Positions 29,301 to 44,300 of a stretch of DNA of 64,000 bases are shown in pieces (positions within the stretch are counted from its first letter, which is position 1; every line of letters begins with the position of its first letter). The DNA comes from Schlesneria sp. (GTDB lineage: Bacteria; Planctomycetota; Planctomycetia; Planctomycetales; Planctomycetaceae). The notes beneath the pieces were generated by a model. That model ran no database searches, was not told the DNA's origin, and was given only the letters and a program-made list of their open reading frames with translations. Location of the stretch: NCBI GenBank assembly GCA_028291515.1, contig JAQGHU010000001.1:62001-126000 (forward strand), in the 5' to 3' direction. The translations under genes were made by a program, and so were the position numbers.

Positions 29301-32300
29301 CACACCGGTCAGAGTCGTGTTCGCGGTCACGCTGTTGCTCGCCAGCACCACAGCGTCGTGATATGTCTGATCACCGCTCGTGGTGACGCTTGTCGACTTG
29401 AGGATCGTCGAACCAATCGCATCAGTTGTCAGGAACGCCAGCGACTTGGCACCGCCCACTTTGTCATCACCGACCCCGTCACCGAATGTCGTCGTTCCAG
29501 AGGCGTTGACGGTGAGACCCTGGAGTCCCGCGGTGGCAGCGTCTACCGTGCTGTCAAACGAGACCGTCGTCGCATTCACGATGGTGGTTGATTCGAGGAT
29601 CACGGCATCCTGGAAATCGACTACTTTCGCATCGATCGTTCCGGCGTTGAGGTGCGTTGTTCCAGCGGCATCCGTCGTCAGACTCGCCAGGACATTGGTA
29701 GTTCCGATTGCCCCATTGAAGGTCGTCGTTGTGGCATTGACGAGTAACGTTCGATCATTCGCGGCGACGTCCGCATTGATTGTCTTCTCGAACGCGACGG
29801 TGGTTGCATTGATGGTCGTATTGGCGGTCAGGATCACGTCATCTTGCAGGTCCAGCGTTGTCACGTTGATCACGCCACCGTTGAGATCCGTGGTCCCGGG
29901 GGCATCGGTCGTCAGACTGGTTAAGGCGTTGGTGGCCCCGATCGCTCCTTCGAAGGCAGTAATTCCACCAGCCGTGATCTGAAGATTGTGGGCGCCATCA
30001 AGCGTTTGGGTGAAAGTGACATTCTGAGCAGCCGTCAACGTGATATCGGCTGTCAGTTGGACGGCGTCCTGATACAGCAGGTCGGTCCCAGCGTTTTGAT
30101 TAGCCGAGATCAGAATTGCGTCCTTGGAATCAACCGTGATCGAACCTGCGGTGGCCGATTCGACACCGTCGATGACAATGTCTGCTCCTGCCGGTGCTGC
30201 GGTATTGGCAGTGAGATTGATATTTCGACCAGCGATGATCTGATTGACCGCCCCGTCACTGTCGATGCGAATGCTATCATTCGATCCCGCGGTCGCGAAG
30301 ACATCGGAACCTTTGAGTATCACGTCTCGGCCAGCGTCGATTTTGGCATTGGTTGCTGCCGACTCGTCGATCCACACTCCGCCAACGCCATTGCCATCCG
30401 AATCAGCTGTCAGGATGATGTCGCTCGTTGACCCCGTCGTCGTGACAGTCGCGCGGATGATGATGTCGCGGGTTGCCGAATAGGTAATTGTCACGGCCTT
30501 CGATTGATCCGCCGTGATGATCACATCCTGGCCGCCACCATTGAGGGTGATATCGCCCTGACCTGCTGTCAGTGTCGCATTCACCATCGCGTTCGTGACA
30601 TGCACGGCGCCACCTGATCCGAGGCCAGTGCTGATTGGCTGGTTCACGGTCAGGAGTCCATCAGCGGTGATATCGACATCGCCACTGGTGGTGGAGATCG
30701 CCGCGTCAACATCGACGGAACCCGACACCCCAGTCGCGAGCAGCGTCACCTTGCCTGCTGTGGCAGAGATACCGGAGCCCCCGGTTGCTACGGTCAGGGC
30801 TCCATTTGTTGTCACATTGACCGTACCGGCTCCCTGTTGATTGATGCGCTGGATTGATAGAGCATCTGTCTCGACGAGTGCGACATTTCCCGACGTTGTG
30901 TTCGTGATATCAATCGAGGCTAGTGACGCTTCAATCGCGTTCGAAGAGCCAATTCCGGTCGCTGCAACAATCACCAGACGCCCATTTGCAGCATCGATAT
31001 CGACGGCCGCGTTCGTATCGGCATCGATCACGGCTCCGCTGGTGCTGTGAATCTGAACTGCGACGTTGCTGGAACTGCTGGTCACCAGCTTGCCGAGCGT
31101 GACATCTCCACCGGCGTTCAAATCAATCAGTCCGGACCCGGCGTTCAAGATTGTCACGTTTACATTGTCATCGGTCATCACAATCTTACCGCCGGTCGTC
31201 GTTCCGGCGTTTACTTGAATCGTCCCTGTGGTCGTGGCAACATCAGCTCCGGCGGTGAAAGTGACATCGTTGCGTTCAGAGGTGAGCGTGACCTGACCTG
31301 ACTGAGCGGTGATCGCACCTTGCAAGACCAGATTGCCGCCGTTATTCGCCGCCGAATCGCCGGCAAACAATGTGATCGCACCACCTCCGGTTGTCGTGAC
31401 GACACCGGCTGAAGTGAGTTGGCCATCAATGGTCGCAACACTGATGGATGCCCCCACATTGGTGGCGGTCGTGAGGACCAGGGCTCCGCTGGCAGCGGTT
31501 TCTTGAATGGCGATCGCGCCGGACGTGCTGTTGATGGCGGAGACGCTATCCAGATTCGTATCGATATCGTTCGAAGCACCGATCCCCGTCGCGGCCATCA
31601 GCGTTGCAGAACTTCCCGTGAGGTTAGCGGCCTCGCCGGTCAATGATTCAGAGATTGCGCCGACGCCGCTTAGATCCGCATCAGCCGTAATGACGATATT
31701 GCCACGGATGCCATCGCCGTTCGCGTTCGCGTTGACGATGCTGACCGCAACGTCGTTGGGAGCAGACAATGTGATGTTGCCGTCATCCGATTGGATGACG
31801 GATCCATCGGACATGGAAATGTTGCCCGTTAGAGTACCCACAGAATTGCCTGCGCCATTGTTGTAGGCGGTTCCCGCGAAGACCTGCACGGAACCTGTGC
31901 CTGCGGCGGAAACGGTGCTCGTCGCGGTGAACGATGCCGTGTCACCGGCCAGGAGTGTGATCGCGGAATTGCCGCCCGTCGTCGTCACGTTGGCGTTGAT
32001 GGACAGATCGTTCGTTCCGGCGCTCCCGTCCGACGACAGCAGGATTGAGCGATTGCCGGTCCCAGCGTTGGTGACGTTGGCGTTAACGGTGAGAGCTCCA
32101 ACAGTGGAGATATCGATCTTGTTGCCAGCTGTTCCGCCGGTGATCGAGACTCCGTTGGTTCCGCTTGCCAAGTTGGCGATCGTCAGGGTTCCGGAGACAT
32201 CGCGGACGTTGATCTCTCCGGAGACTGTGGTGGCAGCCAAACTGTTGGTGGCGACTTCCAGCTTGTTTCCGTTGGCGACTCCAGTGGCGGCTCGCAGATC

Positions 32301-35300
32301 GATTTCGGCGGCCGTGATATTGGCGGTCGTCGGGTTATCGACGGCGTCGCCATCAATGATCTGACCACCACCGTTGGCAGTCGTGTTCAGGGTGACTCGA
32401 GTGGTTCCCGCGTTGACATTCAACACGGTGATATCGCCCGCGACTCCCTGTGACGCATTGACGATGATCGCACCATCGGTCGTCACGACACTGGTGAGCG
32501 CCAGACCATCGAATTCATTGATCGTTAATGACTTGCCGCTGGCGCTGGCTCCTGTGATCGCCGCGTTGACGGTGGCCACACGAGTGTTCAGAACCGTATT
32601 GCCTCCGGTTGATCCGCTAGCGAAGTCCAGGTTGGCAGCCCGCAGTTCTCCCAGCGTGCGGCCGCTGGCATCAACCACATCGCTGGTCCCATGCAGACGC
32701 AGATTGCCCGTATCGCCCACATTCAAACCAGCGTCCGGCAGGGTGAGGATGCCGTTTGCCTCGAGCGCCAGTTGATCACCAGCCGACAGCGCCGTAGCCG
32801 TATTGATGTTGCGAGCGTCGAGGTTTCCAGTGGCCACGATCATCGCCGACGCGGCAGCGCCGGGTGCGAGACTTAAGGCACCAGTCCCGATGGTGGCGTT
32901 TCCAGTGAACTTGATGAAGATTTCGCCGTTGGCATCGGTGATGGCGGCTTTGGTCAAGCTGCCAGAGATCGTCGCATCGATGGCATTGCCAGTTCCGGTC
33001 GACCAATTCGTGATATCACCGATGTTGGTTTTGGCGCTGAGCGACAGATCACCCGCGGTGATCATCGTCGAACCATCATTGCCGTCGACGAGACTACCTG
33101 TTGTCGCTTCCAGAGTGACGGTCCCGGTACCAGCGGTAATCGCCTGAGCCAGTGTCAGATCACCGGTGCTTGTTTTGACAGAGACGTTGTCGTTCGTCGT
33201 TGTGATTCCGTTCGCGGCACCCACCGAGCCAATCGTCAACGCGTCGGCATCCACGTAGGTGATTGATCCATCCACATTGGCGGCGAGGGTGCTAACGAGA
33301 TTGGCCTGGGTTAGCGAATCATTTCCCGTTCCAAGTAGCAGCAGATTATTGGCCGAGATAATCGAACCGGCCGCTTCCGTGATTCCCCCTGCCGAGGTGG
33401 TCAATGTGACGGTTGCCCCGGCTGCCGTGAGATCCTGACCAGTGCCATCGCCAATTGTCAGCAAGCCGCCGCTGGTGAGATTCACATTACCGACATTGGT
33501 CGCGATCCCGTTGGTCGCGGTGAATAGTGTTCCATCCGCGATCACTGAACCAACTGTGATAGCATCCGCATCATTGTAGGTAATCGAAGCATTTGCAGCA
33601 GTGTTGCTGGCGGCAAACGTCGCGACGTTATTGTTTTGATCGAGCGTGATATTTCCCGCCGACGCGTTGCGAACGCCCAGTTTGTCGGCGGTGATCGTGC
33701 CAGTCGCCGATTGCGAGATTCCACCTGTGGTTGTCTGTAGACGGACCGTGCCTGTTCCGGCACTGACGGCCTGATTGATCTGGATTGCTCCAGCAGCATT
33801 AAGCGTGAAGTCACCATTGGTCGTCGTGACGCCGCTGGTGGTACCGAACAGAGAAGGGTTCGCATCTGCCGTGATGCTTCCGATTGTCACTCCGCCGGCG
33901 GTGATAACTCGAACGACACCGGCTGCACCGGAATCATTCACGGCCAACGTGTTGATCTGATTCGATTCGGCCAGGACGACATTCCCGGCTGAGGTTGTGA
34001 CTCCGAGAGTGTCGGCAGTGATCGTCTTACCAGTCCCTTCTGTGACGCTGCCGCCAGCTGCAATCCGAACAGTGGCAGTCCCGGCGTTGATTGATTCATT
34101 GATGCCGAGTGTCGTTCCCGCTTTCAAAGTCACGTCGCCATTCGAAGTCGCCACGCCCGTCGTTGCGGTGAAGAGCGTAGTGCCGCTGACGGAACCGACA
34201 TTGAAGCCATTTGCGTCTCGGAACTTCACAGCTTGACCAGCAGCCGCGTCATTGGCGGCGAATGTCGTGACATCATTCGCTTCGGTCAGGACGATATTCC
34301 CCGATGTCGTCCTTGTCCCGAGTGCCGCAGCAGTGATGGTGGCCGCGGCGGCTTCTGTGATGCTTCCCGCCGCCGAGATCCTGACCGTGGCTCCCGCCGC
34401 AGCGATTGATTGATTGAGAGTGACGGCACCGGAGGCTGACAAAGTCACATCGCCCGTGGAAGTACTGATTCCGTTTGTCAGTGCGAACAGACTGCCATCC
34501 GCGGTGACGGAGCCGACCGAGACTCCTGTCGTATCCACCAGCGCGACGCTGCCGCCAACCGAGGCGTTGCTCGCGGCAAACGTGCCGACAGTGTTGTTCT
34601 GGTCCAGAGTGATATTGCCAGTCGATGTGGTCACGCCCAGGCTGTTGGCGGTGACGGTTTTACCGGATGCCTCGGTCATACTTCCGCCGGCAGCGATGCG
34701 TACGACGGCGCTGCCAGCATTGATCGATTCATTGATACCGATCGCGCCACCGGCCTTGAGCGTGACATCGCCATTGGAAGTCACGACACCCGTTGTCGCT
34801 GCGACATAGGCATTGGACCCGACTGCACCGACGTTGAATAAGTTTGCATCCTGGAACTTCACTACCTTGCCAGCGGCGATATTGCTGGCGGCGAACGTCG
34901 TGACATCGTTGGCTTGAGTCAACAAGATGTCGCCAGCGGTCGTCCGGACACTCAATGCCGTCCCGGTGACGATTGCGGCGGCGGCCTCCGTCACATCGCC
35001 TGCTGCCGAGATCCTGACCGTGGCTCCCGCAGCAGCGATCGATTGATTGAGGGTCACTGCTCCTGCCGCGGACACTGTGACATCGCCGGCAGAGGTGCTG
35101 ATTCCATTCGTCAGTGCGAACAGACTTCCATCGGCAGTGACTGAACCAATCGTGACACCCGTCGTGTCCACAAAGGTGATCACTCCGCCCGATGACGAAT
35201 CGCTGGCAGCGAATGTGCCGACGGTGTTGTTCTGATCCAGCGTGATATTGCCGACCGTTGTTGTGATTCCCACGCTGTTTGCTGTGATCGTTTTGCCAGC

Positions 35301-38300
35301 GGATTCTGTGACACTTCCGCCCGCGGCAATCCGGACAGTTCCACTGCCGGCAGTGATCGCCTCATTGATTCCAACGACCCCGCCTGCCTTCAAGGTCACG
35401 TCGCCATTCGCCGTCGCAATCCCCGTCGTTGCCGAGAAGAACGTATTGCTGGAGACAGAACCGATATTGACGGCATTTGCGTCTTGGAACTTAACGACTT
35501 TTCCAACTGCAGAATTGCTGGCAGCGAACGTGGAAACATCATTCGCTTGCGTCAGAACGATATCACCCGTTGTGGTTCGGACACCTAACGACGCGGCAGT
35601 GACAGTCACCAGGCTGGCTTCAGTGACATCACCTGCCGCCGAGATCCTGACCGTCGCACCACTGACCGCGATCGATTGATTGAGTGTCACTGATCCGGCT
35701 GCCGAAACGGTCACGTCGCCCGTCGAAGTGCTGATCCCGTTCGTCACTGAGAACAGACTTCCATCTGCCGAGACGGAACCAACAATCACGCCCATGGAAT
35801 CGACGAACGTGACCGTGCCACTATTGGCCGTGTTGCTCGCGGCGAACGTGCCCACAGTGTTGTTCTGGTCGAGGATGATATTGCCAGTCGAGGCATTTCG
35901 AACACCCAGCTTGTCGGCAGTGATCGTGCCTGCCGCCGCTTGAGCAACTCCGCCCGTCGTCGTGTTGAGTCGCACTGTCGCCGACCCAACGTTGACGGCC
36001 TGATTAATCTGGATCAGTCCACCCGCAGCCAGAGTGAAATCTCCGTTGGATGTCGTGATCCCACTGGTCGCACCGAACAGTGAGGGATCAGTATCGACTG
36101 CAACACTCCCAATCGTCACGCCACTCGCTGTGGCGACCTTCACAACACCAGCAGCACCAGAATCATTCACCGCCAACGTGTTGATCTGATTCGATTCCGC
36201 CAAGACGACATTTCCCGCTGAGGTTGTCACCCCGAGGCTATTTGCGGTGATAGTCTTACCACTCGCTTCTGTCACACTCCCGCCGGCACTGATGCGCACT
36301 GTTCCGCTGCCGGCATTGATCGATTCGTTGATGCCAAGCGAGCTGCCTGCTTTCAGCGTCACGTCTCCATTCGAAGTCGCCACACCAGTTGTCGCAGTGA
36401 AGAAGGTATTGCCACTGACGGCACCAACATTGAACGCATTCGCATCTCGAAATTTCACGGCCTGACCGGCTGCAACGTCATTGGCGGCGAAGGTGGCGAC
36501 ATCATTCGCTTCCGTCAGCACGATATTGCCGGAAGTTGTCCGCACACCCAGCGAAGCGGCGGTGATGGTTGCGGCAGCGGCCTCCGTAACAGAGCCAGCC
36601 GCAGAAATCCTGACAGTCGCTCCAGCCGCAGCGATTGATTGATTGAGCGTCACTGCTCCTGTGGCGGATACTGTCACGTCGCCAACAGAGGTGCTGATCC
36701 CGCTCGTCAACGCAAACAGACTTCCATCTGCCGCAACCGAACCAATCGAGACACCGGTTGTATCAACGAAAGTGACGGCTCCACCGGCCGAGGTGTCGCT
36801 CGCGGCGAACGTACCAACGACGTTATTCTGATCGAGCGTGATATTCCCGACGGATGTCGTCACGCCGAGGCTGTTCGCGGTGATGGTCTTGCCAGCAGCC
36901 TCCGTCACACTGCCACCAGCGGCGATGCGCACTGTTGCACTGCCGGCATTGATCGATTCATTGATCCCGAGCACGCCACCCGCCTTGAGCGTGACGTCTC
37001 CATTTGCTGTCGAGATCCCCGTCGTGGTCACAACATACGCATTGGATCCAACAGCACCGACATTGAAGCCGTTCGCGTCCTGGAACTTCACAACCTTGCC
37101 AGCGGCGATATTGCTGGCGGCGAAGGTCGTGACATCGTTGGCCTGAGTTAACAAAATATCGCCCGTTGTGGTTCGCACGCCGAGCGCTGTGGCGGTGATG
37201 GTTGCCGCCGCCGCTTCCGTCACATCACCGGCCGCCAAGATCCTGACTGTGGCACCCGTCGCTGCGATCGATTGATTGAGCGTCACGGTTCCGGCAGCAG
37301 ACACGGTCACATCGCCAGCAGAGGTACTGATCCCGTTTGTCAGCGCAAACAAGCTGCCATCTGCAGTCACCGTGCCAATCGACACACCAGTCGTATCCAC
37401 GAAGGTGACTGTACCACCGGCCGAGGTGTCGCTGGCGGCGAACGTGCCAACAGTGTTGTTCTGATCCAGCGTGATATTCCCGACGGAGGTTGTCACGCCG
37501 AGGCTACTTGCTGTGATTGTCTTACCGGCCGCTTCGGTCACGCTACCGGCGGCGGCAATTCGGACGATTCCATTGCCGGCATTGATCGATTCATTCACGC
37601 CGAGCGTACCACCGGCCTTAAGAGTGATGTCGCCATTCGATGTCGTGACACCAGTGGTAGTCGCCACGTAAGCATTCGTAGTGACAACACCCACATTGAA
37701 GGCGTTCGCGTCCACGAATTTGACAACCTTGGCGGCGGCGGTGTTGCTCGCCGCGAACGTAGTGACGTCGTTGGCTTGAGTCAGGACGATATCGCCCGTT
37801 GTGGTTCGCACACCGAGTGCTGTCGCGGTGATCGTGGCCGCGGCGGCTTCCGTCACATCGCCCGCGGCCGAGATCCTGACCGTCGCCCCTGTCGCAGCGA
37901 TCGATTGATTGAGCGTTACGGCCCCTCCAGCGGACACTGTTACGTCCCCGGTCGAAGTGCTGATCCCATTTGTCAGCGAAAATAGGCTTCCGTCCGCCGT
38001 GACCGAGCCAATCGAGACACCGGTCGTATCGATGAAGGTGATCACACCACCGGCCGACGTATCGCTGGCCGCGAACGTGCCCACGGTGTTGTTCTGATCC
38101 AGAGTGATATTGCCAGTGGATGCGTTCCGAACACCCAGTTTGTCCGCCGTGATTGTACCGGTCGCTGATTGAGCGATTCCGCCCGTCGACGTTTGTAGTC
38201 GGACGGTACCCGTGCCGACGTTGACGGCTTGATTGATCTGAATCGCTCCGGCACTCGCCAGCGTGAAATCACCATTGGATGTCGTGATCCCACTGGTCGC

Positions 38301-41300
38301 ACCGAATAGCGAGGGATCCGCATCTGCCGCAACACTTCCAATCGTCACACCGCCCGAAGTCACAACCTTCACGATCCCAGCAACTCCCGAATCATTCACG
38401 GCCAATGTGTTGATCTGATTCAACTCTGTCAGGACGACATTTCCTGCCGTGGTCGTCACTCCAAGGGTATCCGCGGTGATGATTTTGCCAGCAGCCTCTG
38501 TCACACTGCCAGCAGCGGCGACGCGTACGGTTCCGCTACCGGCATTGATTGATTCATTAATGCCGAGCGCACCACCCGCCTTCAGCGTGACATCGGCATT
38601 CGCCGTCGCCACGCCCGCCGTCGCTGTGAAGAGTGTCGTGCCAATGACGGAACCAACATTGAATGCATTTGCATCTCGGAACTTCACGGCTTGGCCGGCG
38701 GCAGTATCATTCGCAGCGAATGTGGTGACGTCATTCGCTTCGGTCAGCACGATGTTGCCCGAAGTTGTCCGCACGCCCAGAGAGGCGGCCGTGATCGTTG
38801 CGGCGGCCGCTTCGGTAACCGCGCCCGCCGCCGAGATCCTGATCGTCGCACCCGCCGCAGCGATCGATTGATTGAGCGTCACGGCACCTGCGGCGGACAC
38901 CGTCACGTCGCCAGCAGACGTGTTAATCCCATTCGTCAGCGAGAACAGACTTCCGTCGGCAGTGACCGAACCAATTGAGACGCCCGTCGTATCGACAAAA
39001 GTGATCGCACCGCCGACTGCCGTGTCGCTCGCGGCGAACGTGCCAACGGTGTTGTTCTGATCCAGCGTGATATTTCCGGCTGACGTCGTTACACCGAGAA
39101 CGTTTGCTGTGATGGTCTTGCCGGCAGCCTCGACGACGTTCCCCCCTGCGGCAATGCGCACCGTTGCACTGCCAGCGTTGATCGATTCATTGATGCCAAG
39201 TGCTCCTCCCGCCTTGAGGGTGACATCACCATTCGCTGTCGTGACACCGGTTGTTGTAGCGACGTAAGGGTTGGAGCCGACAACTCCGACGTTAAACGCG
39301 TTCGCGTCCTGATATCGCACGACATTCGTGGCGCCCGCATTGCTCGCGGCGAACGTGGTGACATCATTCGCTTCGGTAAGCAGGATGTCGCCTGTCGTTG
39401 TCCGAACTCCGAGCGAGGCGGCAGTGATCGTGGCTCCCGCAGTTTCGGTAATGCTGCCTGCGGCCGAAATCCGCACGGTCGCTCCGGCGGCGGCAATTGA
39501 TTGATCGAGCGTGACAGTTCCTGCGGCGGTGATAGTGACATCACCGGCACTGGTCGCCATGCCGTTTGTGGCTGTGAACAGAGTTCCATCAGCCGTGACG
39601 GAGCCAATGGCGACGGCATTCGTATCATGGTAGGTGATCGTTCCGTTCGCAGCGGTGTTGTTGGCAGCAATCGTGGCGACGTTGTTGCCTTGATCGAGAG
39701 TGATATTGCCCGTCGATGCATTGCGAACACCGAGCTTGTCGGCCGTGATCGTGCCTGCTGCCGATTGAGAAACTCCGCCAGTTGTCGTCTGCAACCGGAC
39801 AGTCCCCGACCCCACGGCGACCGCCTGGTTCACGAGAATGGCTCCGGCCGCGGCCAGCGTGAAGTCTCCATTGCTCGTCGTGATCCCACTGGTCGCAGGA
39901 AACAACGCCGCGTCGACAGATACACTCCCAATCGTCACACCACCGGCCGTGGCAATCTTCACGACACCCGCAGCACCCGAATCATTCACAGCCAACGTGT
40001 TGATCTGATTCAACTCTGTTAGGACGACATTTCCTGCCGTGGTCGTCACTCCGAGGCTATCCGCGGTGATCGTCTTACCAGCAGCCTCTGTCACGCTGCC
40101 ACCAGCGGTGATGCGTACCGTGGCACTGCCAGCGTCGATCGATTCATTGATACCGAGCGTTCCCCCCGCTTTGAACGTGATATCACCGCTCGCTGTGACA
40201 CCAGTGGTCGTAGCCACATACGCATTCGAAGTCACAGCACCTACATTGAAGGCATTCGCATCATGGAACTTCACAACCTTCCCTGCGGCAGTGTTGCTGG
40301 CGGCAAACGTCGCGACATCGTTCGCTTGAGTCAGCACGACATCGCCAGTGGTCGTCCGCACGGCCAGCGAAGTCGCGGTGATGATTGCGGCTGCGGCTTC
40401 TGTCACATCACCTGCTGCCGAAATCCTGACCGTCGCTCCGGTCGCGGCGATCGATTGATTGAGCGTCACCGCGCCCGCAGCAGACACAGTCACGTCGCCA
40501 GCAGACGTGCTCATCCCGTCGGTCAGCGCAAACAGACTCCCATCCGCCGCAACAGAGCCGATCGAGACACCGGTCGTGTCGACCAAGGTGACGGCTCCGC
40601 CGGCCGAGGTGTCGCTGGCGGCGAACGTGCCAACGGTGTTGTTCTGATCCAGGGTAATATTCCCGACCGATGTCGTCACACCGAGGCTGCTTGCAGTGAT
40701 GGTTTTGCCAACTGCTTCCGTCACGCTGCCGCCAGCAGCAATGCGTACTGTTCCACCGCCAGCATTGATCGATTCGTTGACGCCGAGCGCACCACCGGCT
40801 TTCAGGGTGATGTCGCCATTAGACGTCGCCACACCCGTCGTCGCCGTGAAGAGTGTGGTGCCACTGACAGAGCCGACATTGAAGCCATTTGCATCCCGGA
40901 ATTTCACCACTTTGCCGGCGGTAGCATCGTTCGCGGCGAATGTAGCAACGTCATTCGCCTCGGTCAGCACGACATCGCCAGCCGAGGTCCGCACACCCAG
41001 CGAGGCGGCGGTGATGGTCGCCGCAGCGGCCTCGGTGACATCGCCAGCCGCAGAGATCCTGACCGTGGCCCCCGTCGCAGCGATCGATTGATTGAGCGTT
41101 ACGTCTCCCGCTGCGGACACTGTCACGTCGCCAGTCGAAGTGCTGATTCCGTTTGTGGCAGTGAACAGAGTCCCATCAGCCGTGACCGAGCCAATGATGA
41201 CGGCATTCGTGTCCTTGTATGTGATCGAGGCATTCGCAGCGGTATTACTGGCCGCGAATGTCGTGACGTTGTTACCTTGATCGAGAGTGATGTTCCCAGC

Positions 41301-44300
41301 GGACGCATTCCGAACACCCAGATTGTCCGCCATGATCGTGCCCGTCGCTGATTGACCGACTCCGCCAGTTGTCGTCTGCAGCCGAACCGTTCCCGATCCC
41401 GCGGCGACTGCCTGACTGATCTGGATTGCTCCCGCGGCAGCTAGGGTGAAATCTCCGTTGCTCGTCGTGATCCCACTGGTCGCACCGAACAGCAAAGGAT
41501 CAGCATCGACGGCAACACTTCCAATCGTCACGCCACTCGAAGTGGCGACCTTCACAACACCAGCGGCACCCGAATTATTCACGGTCAGCGTGTTGATTTG
41601 ATTCGACTCTGTCAGAACAACATTACCGGAGGTGGTCGTCACTCCGAGGCTGTCCGCGGTGATGATTTTGCCAACAGCCTCCGTGACGCTCCCCCCAGCG
41701 GCGATCCGAACGGTTCCGCTACCAGCGTCGATCGACTCATTAATGCCGAGCGCACCACCCGCTTTCAGGGTGACATCGCCATTGGTCGTCGCCACGCCTG
41801 TTGTCGCCGTGAACAGTGTGGTGCCGCTGACGGAACCGACATCGAAGGCATTCAGGTCGCGGAACTTCACTGCCTGACCGCTGACGGAGTCATTCGCGGC
41901 GAATGTGGCGACGTCATTCGCTTCCGTCAGCACGATACTGCCTGACGTTGTCCGCACACCCAGCGAAGCGGCCGTGATCGTGGCTCCAGTGGCTTCTGTG
42001 ATATTTCCACCGGCAGCGATGCGGACGGTGCCTGCCCCCGCCGAAATCGACTCGTTGATCCCCACTGCCCCACCTGCCATGATGGTCACGCTATCGTCAG
42101 TCGTTGTTAGTCCGCTGGACGAGACAACTCCGACATCGACGCCATCCGCATCCCGGTACTGCACCGCTCCGTCGACATTTCCAGCCAGTGTGACAACGTT
42201 ATTGGAGGCACTGGTCAAGTTAAATGATCCGCCACCGTTCGCACTGAGCAATTCGAGATTGGCGGCAACGATGGCCCCGGTGGCTGCCTGCGTTGCGGAG
42301 CCCGGTGCGTTTGACAAGTCGATCGTGACGGTCGTTCCCGCTTGAACCGAACCATCGAGTTGCTGTCCCCCGTCGTTGTCGGTGTCACCAAATCCAGAGA
42401 CCAGCGTGATGCTTCCGACATCGGCTTTCACGGTGGCGGTTGCGTTGACAATGATGTGGTCACCCGCTTGAAAAATGACGTCGCCGCCAGTCGACTCGAC
42501 AGTGACGCCCGTGTTGACGGTGATGTTGTCTGCGTTCGCGGCCCCATTGTCGGCGGTCGTTGCCGTGATCGTGCCACCACTGGTGACATTGACCGCAAAT
42601 GTAATCGGACTGGCCGCGTTAAGGGTCGTGGTCCCCACTGCCACATCGTTACTCGACGTCATAACGCCTGCCACAGCATCAATCGTTAGGCTGCCCGTAT
42701 TTGAGATCGCAATGTCGCCCGATGTGGTATTGTGAAAGGCGAGATGGCTGACGATCGTATCCAGGGCGTTTCCGTCTCCGATGCCAGCGACCGCTTCAAT
42801 GGCAAGGTTTGTGACAGTCAGGTCCGGGCCGGCGACGTTCGCATCGATCACGGCACTTCCCGTGATCAAATGCAGCGTTGTGACGCCTGCGGGCGCAATG
42901 CTATCGCTCACGGTGATCGACCCGCTGTTCACCTCGCCAATCGTCAGCGTGTCGGCCGTGATTCGGCCCAGTTCAATGTCGCTGAGTGACAACGGTCCGC
43001 CGTTGGGATCGAAAGTCGAGCCAAGATCGATCGCCCGACCATTGGTGAATTGATGGATCTCGACGGTTGTCCCCCCAATGGTCGAAGCGGCATCGAGGTT
43101 GATTCGATTGGCAACCAGAGCGACATCTCCCGCAGTCAGGCTGCCAGTTCCGTTGAGCACAATCTCGTCGGAAGCCGTTAATGTAATCGTGCCGTTCGAC
43201 GTGCCTCCGTTCGCGCTGAGGCTGGCTCCGTTATCGACATTGATGGTCTCGGCCTGGACGGCGATCGATCCGGTTTGGGCCAAGCTGCCCAATACGAGAT
43301 TTGTGTTGAAATCAACGACGTCAGTGCCAGCTCCTCCATCGATATTCAGCGACGCCACGTAACCGCTGCCGACGCCATCTAAAGTGATCGTATCGTCGCC
43401 AGTTCCCGAGTTAATTGACAGCAGGGTAGTCGGGTTGCTGAATGTGATCTGTCCACCGACTGTCGAACTGATCGTCGTTTCGCCGCTGGTTCCCGAGTCA
43501 GAAACCGTGATGTCTTCGGTGCCGCCCAGGAATGTGAACGTCCGGTTCGTTGCGGTGACAGTGTCAAGAATCGAGGCCACGTCGCTGTAAGTAATCGAAG
43601 CGGAGCCGTTGTACAGCACTGATCCGTCACTATTTGCATTTCCAACTTGATGCTCCACCGTCGTCGCGGAGCCACCGATAATCTGGAGTGCATCGCCATC
43701 CGGATTAAAGCCCAGTGTTCCCTCTCCTCCCGTGCCACCGTCGAAGACGATTCCATTCACGGGGTTGAAGAGCCCGCCTACCTGGTTTTCGATGACGAAC
43801 AAGTCATCACCGTCGCCAGCGTCGAATTCCACAGAGGTCACGCTGGCAATGGAACCGGAAACGATCAGATTGCCATCCGTTACCAGTGTGTACGTCGCAG
43901 CGTCCACATCAGAAGCGGCCAGCGTCAGTGTGTCGTCGCCCGTTGAACCACTGAAGACGACCGCGCCAGACAGGTTCGCGTTCTCGAAATTCTGGACCGA
44001 GATCAGCGCATTCCCAGTGGTGGCCACCGTGAAGCCGCTGCCATCAACTGTCAGTGTCGGGTTTGGGGTTTCAATCGAAACAGTATCAGTATCCGCCCCA
44101 CCGTCTAGATTGATGGCCGTCGTCGAATGAGCTGCGACGTGAACGGTATCGGTCCCGTCCAAGGTGTTCACATTCAGAGTGTCGACGCCGGTGTAAGACA
44201 GAATATCCTGTGCAGTCGAGTTGCTTGTCTGTTGTAGATGGCCTTCGCCGCCGATGGTTGCGGTGTTGATGTCGACAGTGTCGGCCCCTGTTGTCGTATT

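Noticed and set aside
27440-29620. CRISPR or satellite array
   Set aside because: The 267-base units keep the frame and encode a consistent 89-residue protein repeat.
40263-41351. 362-codon plus-strand frame inside the giant gene, with several other long antisense frames at 27-42 kb
   Set aside because: The frames repeat with the period of the minus-strand modules and encode Arg/His/Gly-rich or Val/Pro-rich repeats without ribosome binding sites. They are reflections of the repeated coding sequence.
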